This document shows positions 33,235-44,689 of a DNA stretch of 64,000 bases, piece by piece. Source of the DNA: Hofstenia miamia (taxonomy: Eukaryota > Xenacoelomorpha > Acoela > Hofsteniidae); contig CABFPE010000348.1 in the NCBI GenBank assembly GCA_900660155.1, positions 166,224 to 230,223 of the forward strand, read 5' to 3'. Each line of letters opens with the position of its first letter. The first letter of the stretch is position 1. The notes under the pieces are model-generated. The model made no database searches. It worked only from the letters and a program-made list of their open reading frames with translations, and was not told the origin of the DNA. The translations under genes and the position numbers were made by a program.

Positions 33235-33600
33235 TGTAATGCATGTACTAATCCAATTATAATTACATCAGATTTTTTGTTAAAGCTACACATCTTAAAT
33301 ATGTTACTATTTAATTATTTTCATTGGTAGTTGAAGCAGGTTGACACGACTTGAACTCCTCAAAGCAAAGAGCAGACAAATATTTTTCTAAAATAATGTT
33401 GGTCTGGCTAGGAGCACCATTTTAAATGTGTTGAATACATTGCAAAATGGGGCTCAATTGAGGTCGAGAATGAGTTGAAGCTAGAGATGTGCGAGACTAG
33501 TTGTAGTTGGTCCGGGTCCCGTTCAGTCTATGTTTTAAAAGTTTTTTCTTTGGTCATGAAAATTCAATTTCGGTCAGCAGTTTATTGAAAACTCAGTGTT
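33235..33600. repeat. Dispersed repeat family, copy B (with partial copy C to about 33775)
   Basis: Collinear with copy A at 31675-32055 but carrying an extra TAGAGATGTGCGAGAC word at 33483, which resembles a hAT-type terminus. A third, shorter relative follows directly (33600-33775): it shares GATGATAATGAC, ATCAGCTGTGCTGTT, AGGCTACAT and TATGTCGAGAATGACTT with the family. The three copies are in the same orientation. Confidence 0.6.
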
Positions 33601-34297
33601 GTGCATGCTAATGATGATAATGACAGAATCAATCAAATCTGAATTGCTATCAGCTGTGCTGTTTAAGGCTACATGCCTAAAATATTACTATAAAGGTTTT
33701 TGCATGAGTATACGGAGAAGGTTGCAAAAAGTGGGGGTAAAAAATTATGTCGAGAATGACTTAATAGACAGTGTTTGTAAAAAACCATAAAGTATGCTAA
33801 AACAATATTTGAAAGTGAATAACTATGAAGAACAAATTCAAATTTAGCAAAGGAAAAAATATATTTTTTCACATTATGAAATATGTGCATTCTAAAAGAG
33901 GATGTGAATTTTTGAGATCTTTCCTCAAACATTGAGGGCATATCTCCACTATTGGTATAATATATTTTGATCTATGAAATCACATATTAGACAAATTATA
34001 CAGAAAAACATTCAGTTTCAGTAAAAACATTGTTAAATTTCTAGAATGGTGGTGAAAAAAAATAATTGAGTTTGGTTCCACAATAACATCATGATAAAAT
34101 AGTTTGATGCTCCGGGCAATACATTTTCTATAGCAGAGTGCTGTTAAAAGGTTCTTAATAAAATGTAACCAAGACAATGTTCATTAAAAGCTTTAATATA
34201 TTTTATGTACCTGTTGGACAAATCCACAACAATAATAATTAGATATGGCTAATTGGTCCATTATCATTCAGTTTCCAATTATGGTTGTTGAAATATC

Positions 34298-35300
34298 TTA
34301 GGCCATCTGACCAATACTGATTTTGGTATGTAGACGACCCTTCTGGTGTGTAATCAAGAAATTGAAATCATTGAGACATTCAATCCAGTGGGCGAAGATG
34401 TTTGATTGGTCCCTGGAGAAATTTTTAAGCCACATGAGGTCACTGTTGTTAGTTGCAACTCTAAAATTCTTCCCTAGCAGGAAGTAGCAGAATTTTCGTA
34501 GACTCAACCAGAGCTAACATCTCAATTTTTGTAGCTCCATAGTTTTCTTTGTAAGAGAACAGTTTCCAACTAAAATACTGCATGGGGAGCTCTACTCTGC
34601 TCTTTATTTGGCTTAAAACACTGCTGATCACCATGGTACTGGCGTCACAATCTAGAGTGAACTCCAGGTCATAATCAGTAGTGTTCAAGCTGGGTAGCTG
34701 ATGGAGCTCATGCTTGATGACATCCAGCCCACTCTGCTCCTCCCATGTCCATTAAAATTTGACATTTTTCGATAACAAATGTGAGATATGCTTTGTTTTC
34801 TCAGCTAGTTCAGGAAGAAGCATCACAGTAATTCAGGAAGCCCATTAATCTTTGTGCATTCTCTATTGGAGAGATAATACTGCAAGCATCATTCTAAGTC
34901 AATATTTTCCCTTGACTCACAATGCATCCCAAAAAGATAACTTCCCTCTGCAGTATTGTGCACTTGTTGCCATTCACCTTAAGACCAGTTCTCTTAATAA
35001 TTCCAATGTCCACTGCAACTTATCTTCAATATGCAATAGAGAGTACATGTCTTTTTTGTGATATTATTTAGTTGGCAGAAGTTGACATACGGCCAATTGC
35101 AACTCCCTTGCTTAATGAAAATGGTAGGGTGCATAAGGGCTATTGCTACGCTGCACAACACCATTGATAATCAAATTGCTTAAGTACTTCTTGTATTCTT
35201 ATTTCATATTTTTAAATTTTGGTAGCACAATGTACTCAGTAGCAGTAGGCTCAGGATGCAAAATAGAATTGGCAAAATGGGGATCTTGTGAGCCTGATGG
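34298..35300 (-). pseudogene. Ty3/gypsy-type RT-RNase H relic
   Basis: Minus-strand pol fragment with several frameshifts. RT entry: YLSNLIINGVVQRSNSPYAP (about 35150-35190), the gypsy block that precedes the finger motif; WPYVNFCQLNNITKK (about 35060-35100); and DMYSLLHIEDKLQW. Connection region: ISHLLSKNVKF and WTWEEQSGLDVIKHELHQLP (about 34690-34790). RNase H: FTLDCDAS (first catalytic Asp, about 34655), VISSVLSQIKS, QYFSWKLFSYKENYGATKIE, then after a shift FRVATNNSDLMWLKNF and DFNFLITHQKGRLHT (34300-34480). The YxDD box is not found, so the central RT core is deleted or decayed. No protease or integrase seen. Confidence 0.8.
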
Positions 35301-35374
35301 GTCTGTTGGAGAACCATCAGTTTGATAAGTGACCATGAGAAGTGAGCTGCTTACAATGGGAGCAGGAGTAAGCA

Positions 35375-35850
35375 TTATTGAGCTAAGAGTACATAAGTTG
35401 AAAGAGTTGTGGGAGAGTTCAATGAGCTCACATAAGTGGGAGTAGTTGCTGTGGTCGTAGCAGCTTGGACAAAGCTCACAGAATTATTAAGTGAAGATGA
35501 GGGCCCTCTCACTCTAGCATCTAAACTCACTGCATGGGCCACTTCACAAATTGCAGGATTATTATTGGTGAGTTGATGGGTGAGCAGGGTGACTTTATTG
35601 GAAAACTGGCTCTTAAAAGCTTGCATGGCTTCTGCAAATTATTGACAGGAAATAAGTCCAGGATCACATTGTCAAGGCCCAAAGTTGGGTGCAAAGGAAT
35701 GTGTTAAAGACAATCAAGGTACAAGCTCAGTCTCACAGTTCAATGTGGCTTGCATATGGCTTCAAAGGAGGGCAACCTTCTTAGCCAGAGCATCCTTCAT
35801 TTCTTGAAGTTCCTTTTCTCACAGACATACCTCACCACAAAACAGGAAAA
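35375..35850 (-). pseudogene. Gag-like region upstream of the gypsy pol relic
   Basis: The open frame 35626-35375 (AFKSQFSNKVTLLTHQLTNN, then Ser/Thr-rich) continues upstream through stops with KELQEMKDALAKKVALL, a coiled-coil-like stretch at about 35770-35820, and AFKSQF near 35620. It lies in the correct place and strand for gag of the element at 34.3-35.3 kb. No zinc knuckle is visible. From 35900 to 36100 a GC-richer sequence without frames may be the element's leader. Confidence 0.4.
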
Positions 35851-36109
35851 GGAAATCTACTGATGCACTTCCTATTGAGAAAGAGACACCTGTTTAACAA
35901 GGAACTTCACCTAAGATAATCATCTTGATTCAGACTCCAGAGGTTTGGGATGGAGTTGAATCTAGCCATTTACAGTGGGGGCTCTGACAGGGGAGCCAAG
36001 ACTTGGATGCAGGAGCAGGGCCAAAGTACAGTGTCTACAGAGAGTGCAGACAACAAGGTAGAGGATGGGTCTCCATCCTTTTCCAAGAAATGATAAAGTT
36101 CAATAAAAA

Positions 36110-37300
36110 TAAAATTGAACAGTAAAATCAGTGGTAACTGTAAAACAAAGTTCCAAAATTAGAGAAATTCCAAAAGATAACAAGTTATAGGGGTGGTTTT
36201 GGTGTATTCTTTGAATTGGTGATCAAGAGGTCTATTTAATTTAAAAGACATGCTCAAAAGGCTTGCTTTACTAGCTTTTTGAGCCTTTTTCACATTGAAT
36301 TAAAAAAACTATCTGTACTTTCATTTCAGTTTTGTACTGCAGCATGTATTGCAATCAATTAGATATCTCTTTACCTTCACAGCTAAAATAGCAATGTTAG
36401 TTGCTTTCTTAGCTGTATTATTAAAAAAGTCTCACATGGTATTGAATGTGACATAAATTTCATAATTGCTCACTTTAGTAATTTGAAAAAACAATTTTTA
36501 ATTTCTTTCTTAATATGAGTGATCTTAACTTTTCATGCCAAGTAATCTTATGAAATTTATATCAAACCAATTCTATGGACAAAAAAATTTTACATAAGAA
36601 CATAGGTCATTATATATTGGCTGAATTTTATATGAATATTATACACTTATAAAGATAACTCTCACTGAAAAAATATGGCCCTTACAAATTTTCAAGTCAC
36701 TATGAAATACCTCTAAAACTTATTCTATGTGTGCTAATAGTTGCATTTATGGATATTTTATGTAGGGTTTTCAGGAAAGCTTCTAAATTAAAATTTGCAT
36801 TAAACTAATTATGAAATGTTATGAAATTTATAGAAAAGAGATTAAGAAACATTGTATATTTTTACACTAGATTTTGATAATTTACTTCAACATAAAAATG
36901 AAGCTCAAAATATCATTGCCTGCGCATTCAAATTTTGGTTAGAATGCTCTTGCATATTATTAGAATATGGAAAAAACTGAAAAACATTAATATTGTATTT
37001 AAAGCAAGCAGGCAATAACTTGTAAGCACACAAAGAAACAAACAAACTTTTAACTTAACTAACCTGCACAAATAATTGCTAAAATTGGTAATAATAAAAA
37101 ATTTCTTAGAAATTAAAAACCATACAGTCTTTATAATATAATATGCTTCCTCTTTAAGAAAAGGAAACCTTTTTTCACTGTCAGGTCCATCTGCTCTCAA
37201 CTCCAACCTTTCCTCCATCCATTCATTGACAATGGAAATAAATGAAAATATACAAATCCCTCTTAATTTGAGATCTAAATGAAAATTAGAACAGAAATCA
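36110..37300. other. Spacer, nothing recognised
   Basis: AT-rich. The minus-strand open frame at 36928-37218 is Phe/Leu-rich without family motifs; the signal is not convincing. Confidence 0.45.
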
Positions 37301-37304
37301 ACTT

Positions 37305-38130
37305 ATAAAGCCCTTACAAAAAATGAATTTCTTTACAGCAAATTCATATACTGTCACATTAAGTAAAAATTAAAATCAATAGCTCACAAATCATCTTAGC
37401 AATTGAAAAAAACACATTTATAAATAATCTTAAACCCCTACAATCCAAATAGGAATTCATTTTTTCAATTAAAACAATATTGAAACAGGGATTTGGAAAT
37501 CTATCTGACAAAATTGCCATTTCTTCAAAAATTCATTCACTATTAATCTTATTTCATCAAAAATGCAAAACAAGGATTACTCAAATTGAAAATTTATACT
37601 GACAATAGATTTAGAAGGTCCTAAAATAGGTATAAACTGCAGTTTTAAAAGAAAAATTAACTTATGGTGCCCTTATAAAAAAATGAATTTTTTACACCAA
37701 CTTCCATAGACTGTCACATTAAGCAAAAATTAAAATTAATAGCTCACAAATAAGTTTAGTAGGTGAAAAACACACTTTTAACTAATTTTAAACCCCTAAT
37801 ATCAAAATATGAATTCATTTTTCAATAAAGAAATTGCATACAATTCAACAATTTACACTGAAATGACTGCTGCTCATAGTAAAAAGTTTTTTTTAATAGC
37901 AGAAATTGATTCAGAAGCTTTAAATTTAGGTATAATGACAAAGTTTCAACAAAAAATTGCCTTTGGGGATTCAAAAAATCAAACTTCTTAGAGCTAAGGA
38001 ACCTTAAAGAAAATACCAATGTATTCAACAAAATTTGACAATACAACCTCTAGATTGACTTGTAATGCTAAAGATTAAAATATGTAAATAAATTGAGACC
38101 TGTATAATCTAAATATGGAATTGGTTTTTC
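37305..38130. repeat. Degenerate tandem repeat, period roughly 350 bp
   Basis: Blocks beginning near 37307 and 37662 share CTGTCACATTAAG(T/C)AAAAATTAAAAT, AATAGCTCACAAAT, TTAAACCCCTA and GAATTCATTTTT in the same order. A weaker third relative ends near 38130 (ATCTAAATATGGAATTGGTTTTTCATTTTAA). The frames in it are not conserved. Confidence 0.5.
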
Positions 38131-38460
38131 ATTTTAACATGTAGTTAAAGAACAGTCTTAAAAGAAATCTTGCAAATTTGTGTTTCACATTTAATTCATT
38201 GAATGACAGTGAAAGGGCTTCTCAATCTAAAAATCCAATGCTAAAAACACATTTCCAGTCTTTAATCAATGTTGATACACCAATCTTTACTGAGAAGTAG
38301 TAGTCAATGCTCTGAAAAACTTATATTATCAGAAACCCAGAAATCCCAGTATATTTAATAACTATGGCAAATCTCAAAGAAATTTGCAGAATGGATCACA
38401 GATATCAATAAATTGGAGTAAAATATAAATGAATTTTAAAGGTTTATCAATAAATTTCTT

Positions 38461-40301
38461 TTGCAACCAACACCCAAGAAACAACCGTCAAAATTGAAAT
38501 CACGTGTAAAAGGGGTAAAACCCCAAAGTACAACCCTCATCATTGGAAGCAGCATTTTGAAATACGCACGTTTGCATCATCTTCTTCACAATCAATTGAC
38601 AACAATACACTCTTACCCAGGAAGCAACACCACTGAACTCACACGAAAAGTATCACTTTACCCAAAAACACACGTCAATACTGTCATCTTAAACACTGGC
38701 TTGATCGACGCTTTGAATGGCAACATCTCGAATTTCAAGTCAAATCTGCAAAACCTATTATCTGAAGTCCGTAGAAAATTCACTCCTAGTCGAATCTTTT
38801 TCTTTGAAATCACCCCTGTCTGTGCTGATGAAAACCTCTCCAAGAACTTTGACATCAAAGAATGCANACTCTTACCCAGGAAGCAACACCACTGAACTTA
38901 CATGAAAAGTATCACTTTACCCAAAAACACACGTCAATACTGTCATCTTAAACAATGGCTTGATCGACGCTTTGAATGGCAACATCTCGAATTTCAAGTC
39001 AAGTCTGCAAAACCTATTATCTGAAGTTCGTAGAAAAATCACTCCTAGTCGAATCTTTTTCTTCGAAATCACCCCTGTCTGTGCTGATGAAAACCTCTCC
39101 AAGAACTACTAGCCGCACAAATGTACAAATTTATCAATGACAATCAAATTTTATCAAGTAATCAATTTGGATTTCGACCTAAATTCAGCNNNNNNNNNNN
39201 NNNNNNNNNNNNNNNNNNNNNNNNNNNNNNNNNNNNNNNNNNNNNNNNNNNNNNNNNNNNNNNNNNNNNNNNNNNNNNNNNNNNNNNNNNNNNNNNNNNN
39301 NNNNNNNNNNNNNNNNNACAAAGAGTAAAAATTGATCACGTTTTCTCAGACTATACTACTACAAATCTAGGCGTACCACAAGGAACTGTATTAGGACCCA
39401 TTCTTTTCGAACTTTATGTCAATGACATCTCAAAATCCTTGACAAATGGAACTATTTACCAATATGCAGACGATACTTGTATATTATGGACAGCAAAAAA
39501 TCCCTTTGAGGCAACCAAACATTTGACAAAAGATATTGAAAATCTCATAACATATTTTAATCATAATAAACTAAAAATCAATTCTGACAAAACTCAATTT
39601 ATCATCTTTTCATCTGAACAACAACAAAAGCTTACTAAAAATTTTAAAATTAATGTTTGTTATAACGAAATTAATCAAAGTAAATGTGTAAACTATCTAG
39701 GTGTTTTTTTTAGACAATGAGTTAAATTTCGATAATTTCCCACAAATTAAAAAAGATGGCATGTGGAATAAAATATTTGTACCATTTGCGCCATGTAGGA
39801 AAATCATCGCATTTAGAACTATTTCATTCATTTGTCTTAAGACAATTTAATTACTATGCATTTCTTTTTCAAAATCTCACATCGCAAAAACGTTCATCAT
39901 TAGCAAAAATGTTTAACTGGGCATTTAGAACACTTAATTATATTGAAAAACATGAATCCATAACGCAATTAAGATCATCATATAACATTTTGGCCCCGAA
40001 TTACTTTATTCAGTATCAATCTTTATGTATGATTCACAAATTTATTCATAAATTAAGTTCATTAAGTTTTCTTAATAATTACATCAAAATCAATAAAAGA
40101 AATAAAACACTTTTTAGCATTAATAATCGTCAAGATTCATTTTCTTTTAAATGTTCAATCTCTTGGAATGATTTAAGTATTGATATAAAATGCGAGAAAA
40201 ACTATAAACACTTCAAGAAAAAAATAAAACAATTTCTATTAAATAGGCAAACATTATTGGGCATAGATAATAAACTCAATGCAAGGTCAAATTACTTTTA
40301 A
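38461..40301 (+). pseudogene. CR1-like LINE: SGNH-esterase-type ORF1 domain joined to RT, collapsed in assembly
   Basis: Starts with an ORF1-type module: TTLIIGSSILKYARLHHLL (block I of SGNH/GDSL hydrolases, Ser in GSS), SYPGSNTTELTRKV, TVILNTGLIDAL (block III position) and RIFFFEITPV. At the single n (38867) about 220 bp of this module is repeated with a few differences. It then jumps straight to RT sequence (ILSSNQFGFRPKFS at 39150), so endonuclease and early RT are missing. A 128-N gap follows (39190-39317), then GVPQGTVLGPILFELYVND, YQYADDTCILWTAKN (catalytic YADD), KINSDKTQFIIFS and NYLGVF. A frameshift in a T8 run at about 39710 separates the C-terminal part, which runs to 40301. 3' UTR with AATAAA at 40391; this tail matches the tail of the relic at 59.6 kb. 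Confidence 0.88.
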
Positions 40302-40420
40302 AACTGCCCTTTATTTAATATTGCATATTTAATTAGTTTTGTAAATATTTTTGTCATGTGTTAGTTTATAGTTTTTACATACATTTAAGCAATAAATTTG
40401 CTTTGACTCTTTTATTATCC
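40302..40420 (+). other. LINE 3' UTR shared with the 59.6-kb copy
   Basis: ATGTGTTAGTTTATAGTTTT, ACATACAT, AAGCAATAAATTTG and ACTCTT recur in the same order at 59615-59680 (ATGTGTTAGTTTGTAGATTT, GTATACATA, GAGCAATAAATTTTT, GCTCTT). This marks the true 3' end of the family near 40415. From here to 41075 no feature is supported. Confidence 0.6.
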
Positions 40421-41075
40421 ACAATATACATTTAAAAAAACACTGATTTTTTCATAGAGGTTCATAGGTGTGTCCTAATGTGAAGTGTACTATTTTAAAA
40501 CAAAATTTTAAAGTTTAATAATATAAAAAGTAAATGTAGATTTAAAGACAGTTTTTTTAAAGAAAAATTGCTATAATTTTTAAAGAATTACTAACCCATC
40601 CTATAATATTCATATCTAAAAGACCAAATTTCCCATTTTGTAACATTGACAGGGAATTTTGGGAAAATGGTTTGGAATGTTTTTTGTTGTATTACTGCAA
40701 TTATCTCAAAGTAAAAATTTCCAACTTTTGAATTTTTATTTTTGAGAAAACCGTTTTTCTTGTTAAAATTTTTAAACTTGCTGTATTTGGAAAGGTATAA
40801 AAAAATTAGAATCTCCTTTCAAAACTGCGCATTTTGTTGTAAAAATCTTGTTTATAGCTTCATTACATCAAAAGTTATTAAAGAAAATATCTTTTCTGAA
40901 AAATTAGCCAAGCTCTGGCCAACCTAGCTTAGCCAATATTAATCTTAGACCCAAACATGCTGAAAACCAAATTTTTTCAGTGAAATTTGCTACTTTAAAA
41001 TTAAAATGTAGTTCTAAAAATTTTTGTTGCTATAGCCTGCTAAATTTAAGTAATAATATTTAAGGGCCAACTCAG

Positions 41076-41266
41076 GTTTTTGAAATAAATTTATTTTTAG
41101 AAAAATTAATGGCTGTGTAAAACTTTGTTTTGATATTTCAAACAATTCGGATCAAAATTTAGATCACTCAAGTGAAAAAACAAAATAAAATTTAAAAAAA
41201 ACTTTTTTTGAAATAAATGGTATAAAAATATTAATAATTCAGGCTTATTAAAAAATTTATATAAAC
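41076..41266. other. Assembly-duplicated block (repeated at 41737-41926)
   Basis: The 190 bp before the n at 41267 are repeated without visible change after the n at 41736. The block 41268-41735 between the two n characters therefore looks like a separate contig placed into a gap whose two sides were not merged. Confidence 0.85.
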
Positions 41267-41267
41267 N

Positions 41268-41420
41268 TTGGATGGGGGGCGGACATTTTCTTGTTTGTAA
41301 TCTAAATTCACCGTTTGCAAACTTGTTCACCCAGTTTTGACAACCACGCACACCAAAAATATTAGTTCCAAGTGTTTTAGTAAATTTATTCCATGTTTGA
41401 TTGGCATTCAGACCAGACAT
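41268..41420 (-). pseudogene. mariner-like transposase N-terminus (HTH fragment)
   Basis: 51 residues: MSGLNANQTWNKFTKTLGTN, then FGVRGCQNWVNKFANGEFRL, cut by the n at 41267. The pattern FG..-(x)4-CQxWxxKFxxGxFxL is the second helix-turn-helix of mariner-family transposases, usually followed by a PRxGRP linker; here TRKCPPPI stands at that place. No DDD catalytic domain is present. It lies on the orphan block between two assembly joins, so its genomic position is uncertain. Confidence 0.5.
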
Positions 41421-41926
41421 CTACCAAAAATATACAATCGTAAGAATCTGGCCTGTATCAAGATTCATTGCAGTACGTAAAAACTCAAAGGTATTGATTG
41501 ATTCACGTAATGAATATCAATTGAGTAGAAGTATAATTTTATGGCTTTCTGTTGCAAAAAACCGCGTAGAATTTAATTATATAAAGGAAGTATTGACTAA
41601 ATAACCATCAGCAAATGCATATTACTCTGGCATATACAATGTATAAACAATTTAGAAGGCGGTTCAGTTCTGTAGCACTCAAAATACCGCGGTATCACTT
41701 TGGTATGACTATTAAAAATCAATAGTATATTTGGCNTTTTTGAAATAAATTTATTTTTAGAAAAATTAATGGCTGTGTAAAACTTTGTTTTGATATTTCA
41801 AACAATTCGGATCAAAATTTAGATCACTCAAGTGAAAAAACAAAATAAAATTTAAAAAAAACTTTTTTTGAAATAAATGGTATAAAAATATTAATAATTC
41901 AGGCTTATTAAAAAATTTATATAAAC

Positions 41927-42640
41927 TTCTAATGTTGGGAATTTAAAAAAACTTTTAATTTTTGAATTAAATTGCAAATATTTTGAGTGAGCTCTCTCCA
42001 AATATCATAAATGACAGCAAACAATTATTTTTCCGCTAGAGGGAGCAATTTTGATATGTTCAGACTTGTAAAAAACTTAAAATCTTCAACTTCCAGAGCT
42101 CTATAAGCCTGCAAAATTTCATGGTGATAGCTGCAATATTAACAGAGCAATGTGCAAAATGTGTTTTTCAATAAATTTAGGGATCTATAGAAAGCAACTA
42201 ATTTTGCTTAACAAGAAAGTAAGATTAAAACAGTTAGATTAATAAAACTAACTTTTGGTAAAATCCAAAACAATTAGATGAAAACACATTAAAATCAAAG
42301 TTCAAGAAGAAAAACAAACAAATGCAAGATCAGTAGAAGAAAAAGCAAAATTATCAGTTAACAGTTCATTAATATTCAGGAACTAGGCATGTAGAAAGTA
42401 ACTTCATTAACTGCAAATTCAGCATCCCAAAATTGTAAGCATTGGTAAATAGGTGAAAAGAATAGATTGTAGCTTGGCAGTATCTTTGTTTACCTCATTA
42501 GGTGGCATCTGTCATTCCAATTGTACTAGCACATAAGAACAAAGAAAAATGCAAAGACAAAAAAATTTAGAAACCAATAGAAAAACATCAGCAAAAACAA
42601 AACCATAGTTAATTGATGATACAGACCAGCAACCAGTGGA
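41927..42640. other. Spacer, nothing recognised
   Basis: AT-rich, A-rich on the plus strand from 42200. No frames with family motifs. Confidence 0.4.
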
Positions 42641-42649
42641 GGAAATCCA

Positions 42650-42692
42650 TCTTAGTCCCTATGGGTTCAAGATCATGTCAGGGTCACCATGT
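42650..42692 (-). other. Candidate primer-binding site of an LTR element
   Basis: On the minus strand the sequence reads ATGATTATACA, then TGGTGACCCTGACATGATCT, then TGAACC. This closely parallels the junction at 13854 (GATTCTACA then TGGCGACCATGACAGGAACC). An LTR ending at about 42690 on the minus strand would extend toward 43 kb, but I could not find its start or a second copy. Confidence 0.35.
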
Positions 42693-43149
42693 ATAATCAT
42701 GTGAGGACAGTGTGAGGGGCAACTAACAATTTGGTACTCTAACTCCATCAAACAGGTTCTCAATAACAATAAGAAAAAACAAGTATATTCCTAGCCAACT
42801 TCTGGATTCCAACAAAACAACTTATCAATAATTGAACATAGCTATCATTTACTATCTTTCATTAGATTCCAACACAATTTGAGTCCACCAATCCCACACA
42901 GCATCACACTGAAGTTTTTTCATGAGCTAAGTGTTCCCTAGAGGAAAATGAACAGTGCTACCCTACATAATGTCTCAATTGGTATTATCTATCTCATAAA
43001 ATTTGTTATCCCTAACCTATTTAAAATAAATAAATATAAATAGCATGTAATTGCCATGCATTCAGGCAAGCCAACAGACATGACTTAAACAAAGTGTAAT
43101 AAATTATGTGCATATCCAAACAAATAGAAAAAAAATGAATTTTATAAAA

Positions 43150-43250
43150 TAACTGTACACCTACACCTAACCTAATGTGATCACAATTCAGGGCATGAAG
43201 AGAAGGAGCTAATAGTCACCACTCGTCCTCACACTGGTTCCCAAATTATT
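43150..43250 (-). repeat. Dispersed repeat related to 11395-11480
   Basis: See the 11.4-kb copy for the shared words. Here it is preceded on the minus strand by GAGTGGTGACTATTAGC, again a TGGTGAC word of PBS style. From 43250 to 44280 nothing further is recognised, apart from a GC-richer patch near 43620-43740 (GTTTCCCTGGCTACCACAAC). Confidence 0.35.
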
Positions 43251-44282
43251 GTTGGAGCCTAATTTATTATCATCATTGTGAATAAAAGCAAAAAAAATAA
43301 AACTACAGTGAGAATATAAAAAACACTAGGATTGGGCTAACTAATAGATTTTCTGCCTCATAATGCAATGTGTCACTTGTATTTATACAAAATACGTCAA
43401 TACCTGCATTATATGTACAATTTCCCTTTTCAATCAAAGTTTAAATCAACAGTGTAAATTTAAAATGAGGGGACGATTGATTAAAGCACAAATTCATATG
43501 ATTAATGTAGAAATTAAGTAATTGCAAAATAAATCATAACAAATCAAAACACTATTTACAAAAGACTTTATAAATTATATAATAAGTAATATTATTATAA
43601 AATAAAGGATATTGATGGTAACCAAGGAAACTTTTGCTAACAGTCACTTCTGGTTTCCCTGGCTACCACAACCAGTGCTCCTTTGCTTAATTCAGATACC
43701 TAGTGTAACGTAATCTGAATCATATGTGGTCAAATTAAGAAAAAAGAAGAAACTAAGACTGAATATTAAAATAAAATATTAATTGTAAAAACATATGATT
43801 ATGATTAATTAGTTATTTGTAAATTTATAATGCAGTAATTTTTGATATTAATTAATTTGGCAAAAAGGCACTAGACCTAAATCGCAACTGCTAATTAAGG
43901 CAGAAGTGCATCATCAGCAGATGAATGAAAATTAAAATGTTTGAAATTGTCAACAACTGGAAATAGCAGGTACTAGTCAAATATTTGATTGTTTGTTAAG
44001 TTTTTACTATAAAAATTGTGTAATCAATCATTTTGGTGATGAATTGAATTTACTGGATTAACTTTACGTTTTTGTATCAGGTTATTTTATTTAATACAAT
44101 GGAAAGCTAAACGTTCGAGCTCTTGGGTATTCTAGACAGTGGTTCACGACTCCAGTTAACGGGTGCATCGTGTATAGCCGGTGCTTACCTGAGATGCTCC
44201 TAGGTTAGGTATAAGGATAGGGATTTTTACTCGTATTAGCTTTCCTATCGTTCATTGTTCGTACTACGATATTTATTACATT

Positions 44283-44687
44283 ATGCTATTACATCTAGCC
44301 CTATTAGGAAATTACAAGATCTGTTTGTGTTATCTTGTACAGAATTTATTACATATGATTACTAGTGGACTGACGGACTATCAATTCATCCCTTTTGTCA
44401 TGACCGTATTGATTGTTCACATGTACTCTAGGTTAACATGTAATTATTTATATGTAGAGTTATTATATGTAAGAACTCATAACAAGCTAATGCATCCTGG
44501 TTGCGAGATTCCCTCAATAGACAACTTTGTTAATAACAAGAACAATCAATACATCAAATTAATAAGGTATCACACATTATCACTCTCGTACTCATGCACA
44601 CTATTTCATTACACTGAGTCATCTGAATTGTGGTTGGTGTCTCTATCGATGTTTCAGTATTGCATGGAAATACTCGTTGTAGCATAA
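44283..44687 (+). CDS. Open frame of 134 codons, unknown, doubtful
   Basis: The longest uninterrupted frame in the 42-48 kb region. Hydrophobic N-terminal half (VMTVLIVHMYSRL), then a polar stretch with CEIPSIDNFVNNKNNQYIKL. No recognised domain, no flanking splice sites that convince, and the surroundings look repeat-derived. It may be a remnant of a transposon-borne frame or chance. Confidence 0.2.
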   Translation: MLLHLALLGNYKICLCYLVQNLLHMITSGLTDYQFIPFVMTVLIVHMYSRLTCNYLYVELLYVRTHNKLMHPGCEIPSIDNFVNNKNNQYIKLIRYHTLSLSYSCTLFHYTESSELWLVSLSMFQYCMEILVVA

Positions 44688-44689
44688 TT

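Noticed and set aside
42640-42700. Possible tRNA-derived SINE because of GGGTTCAAGATC
   Set aside because: No matching A box at the right distance and no A-rich tail; a PBS-like reading on the minus strand explains the site better.
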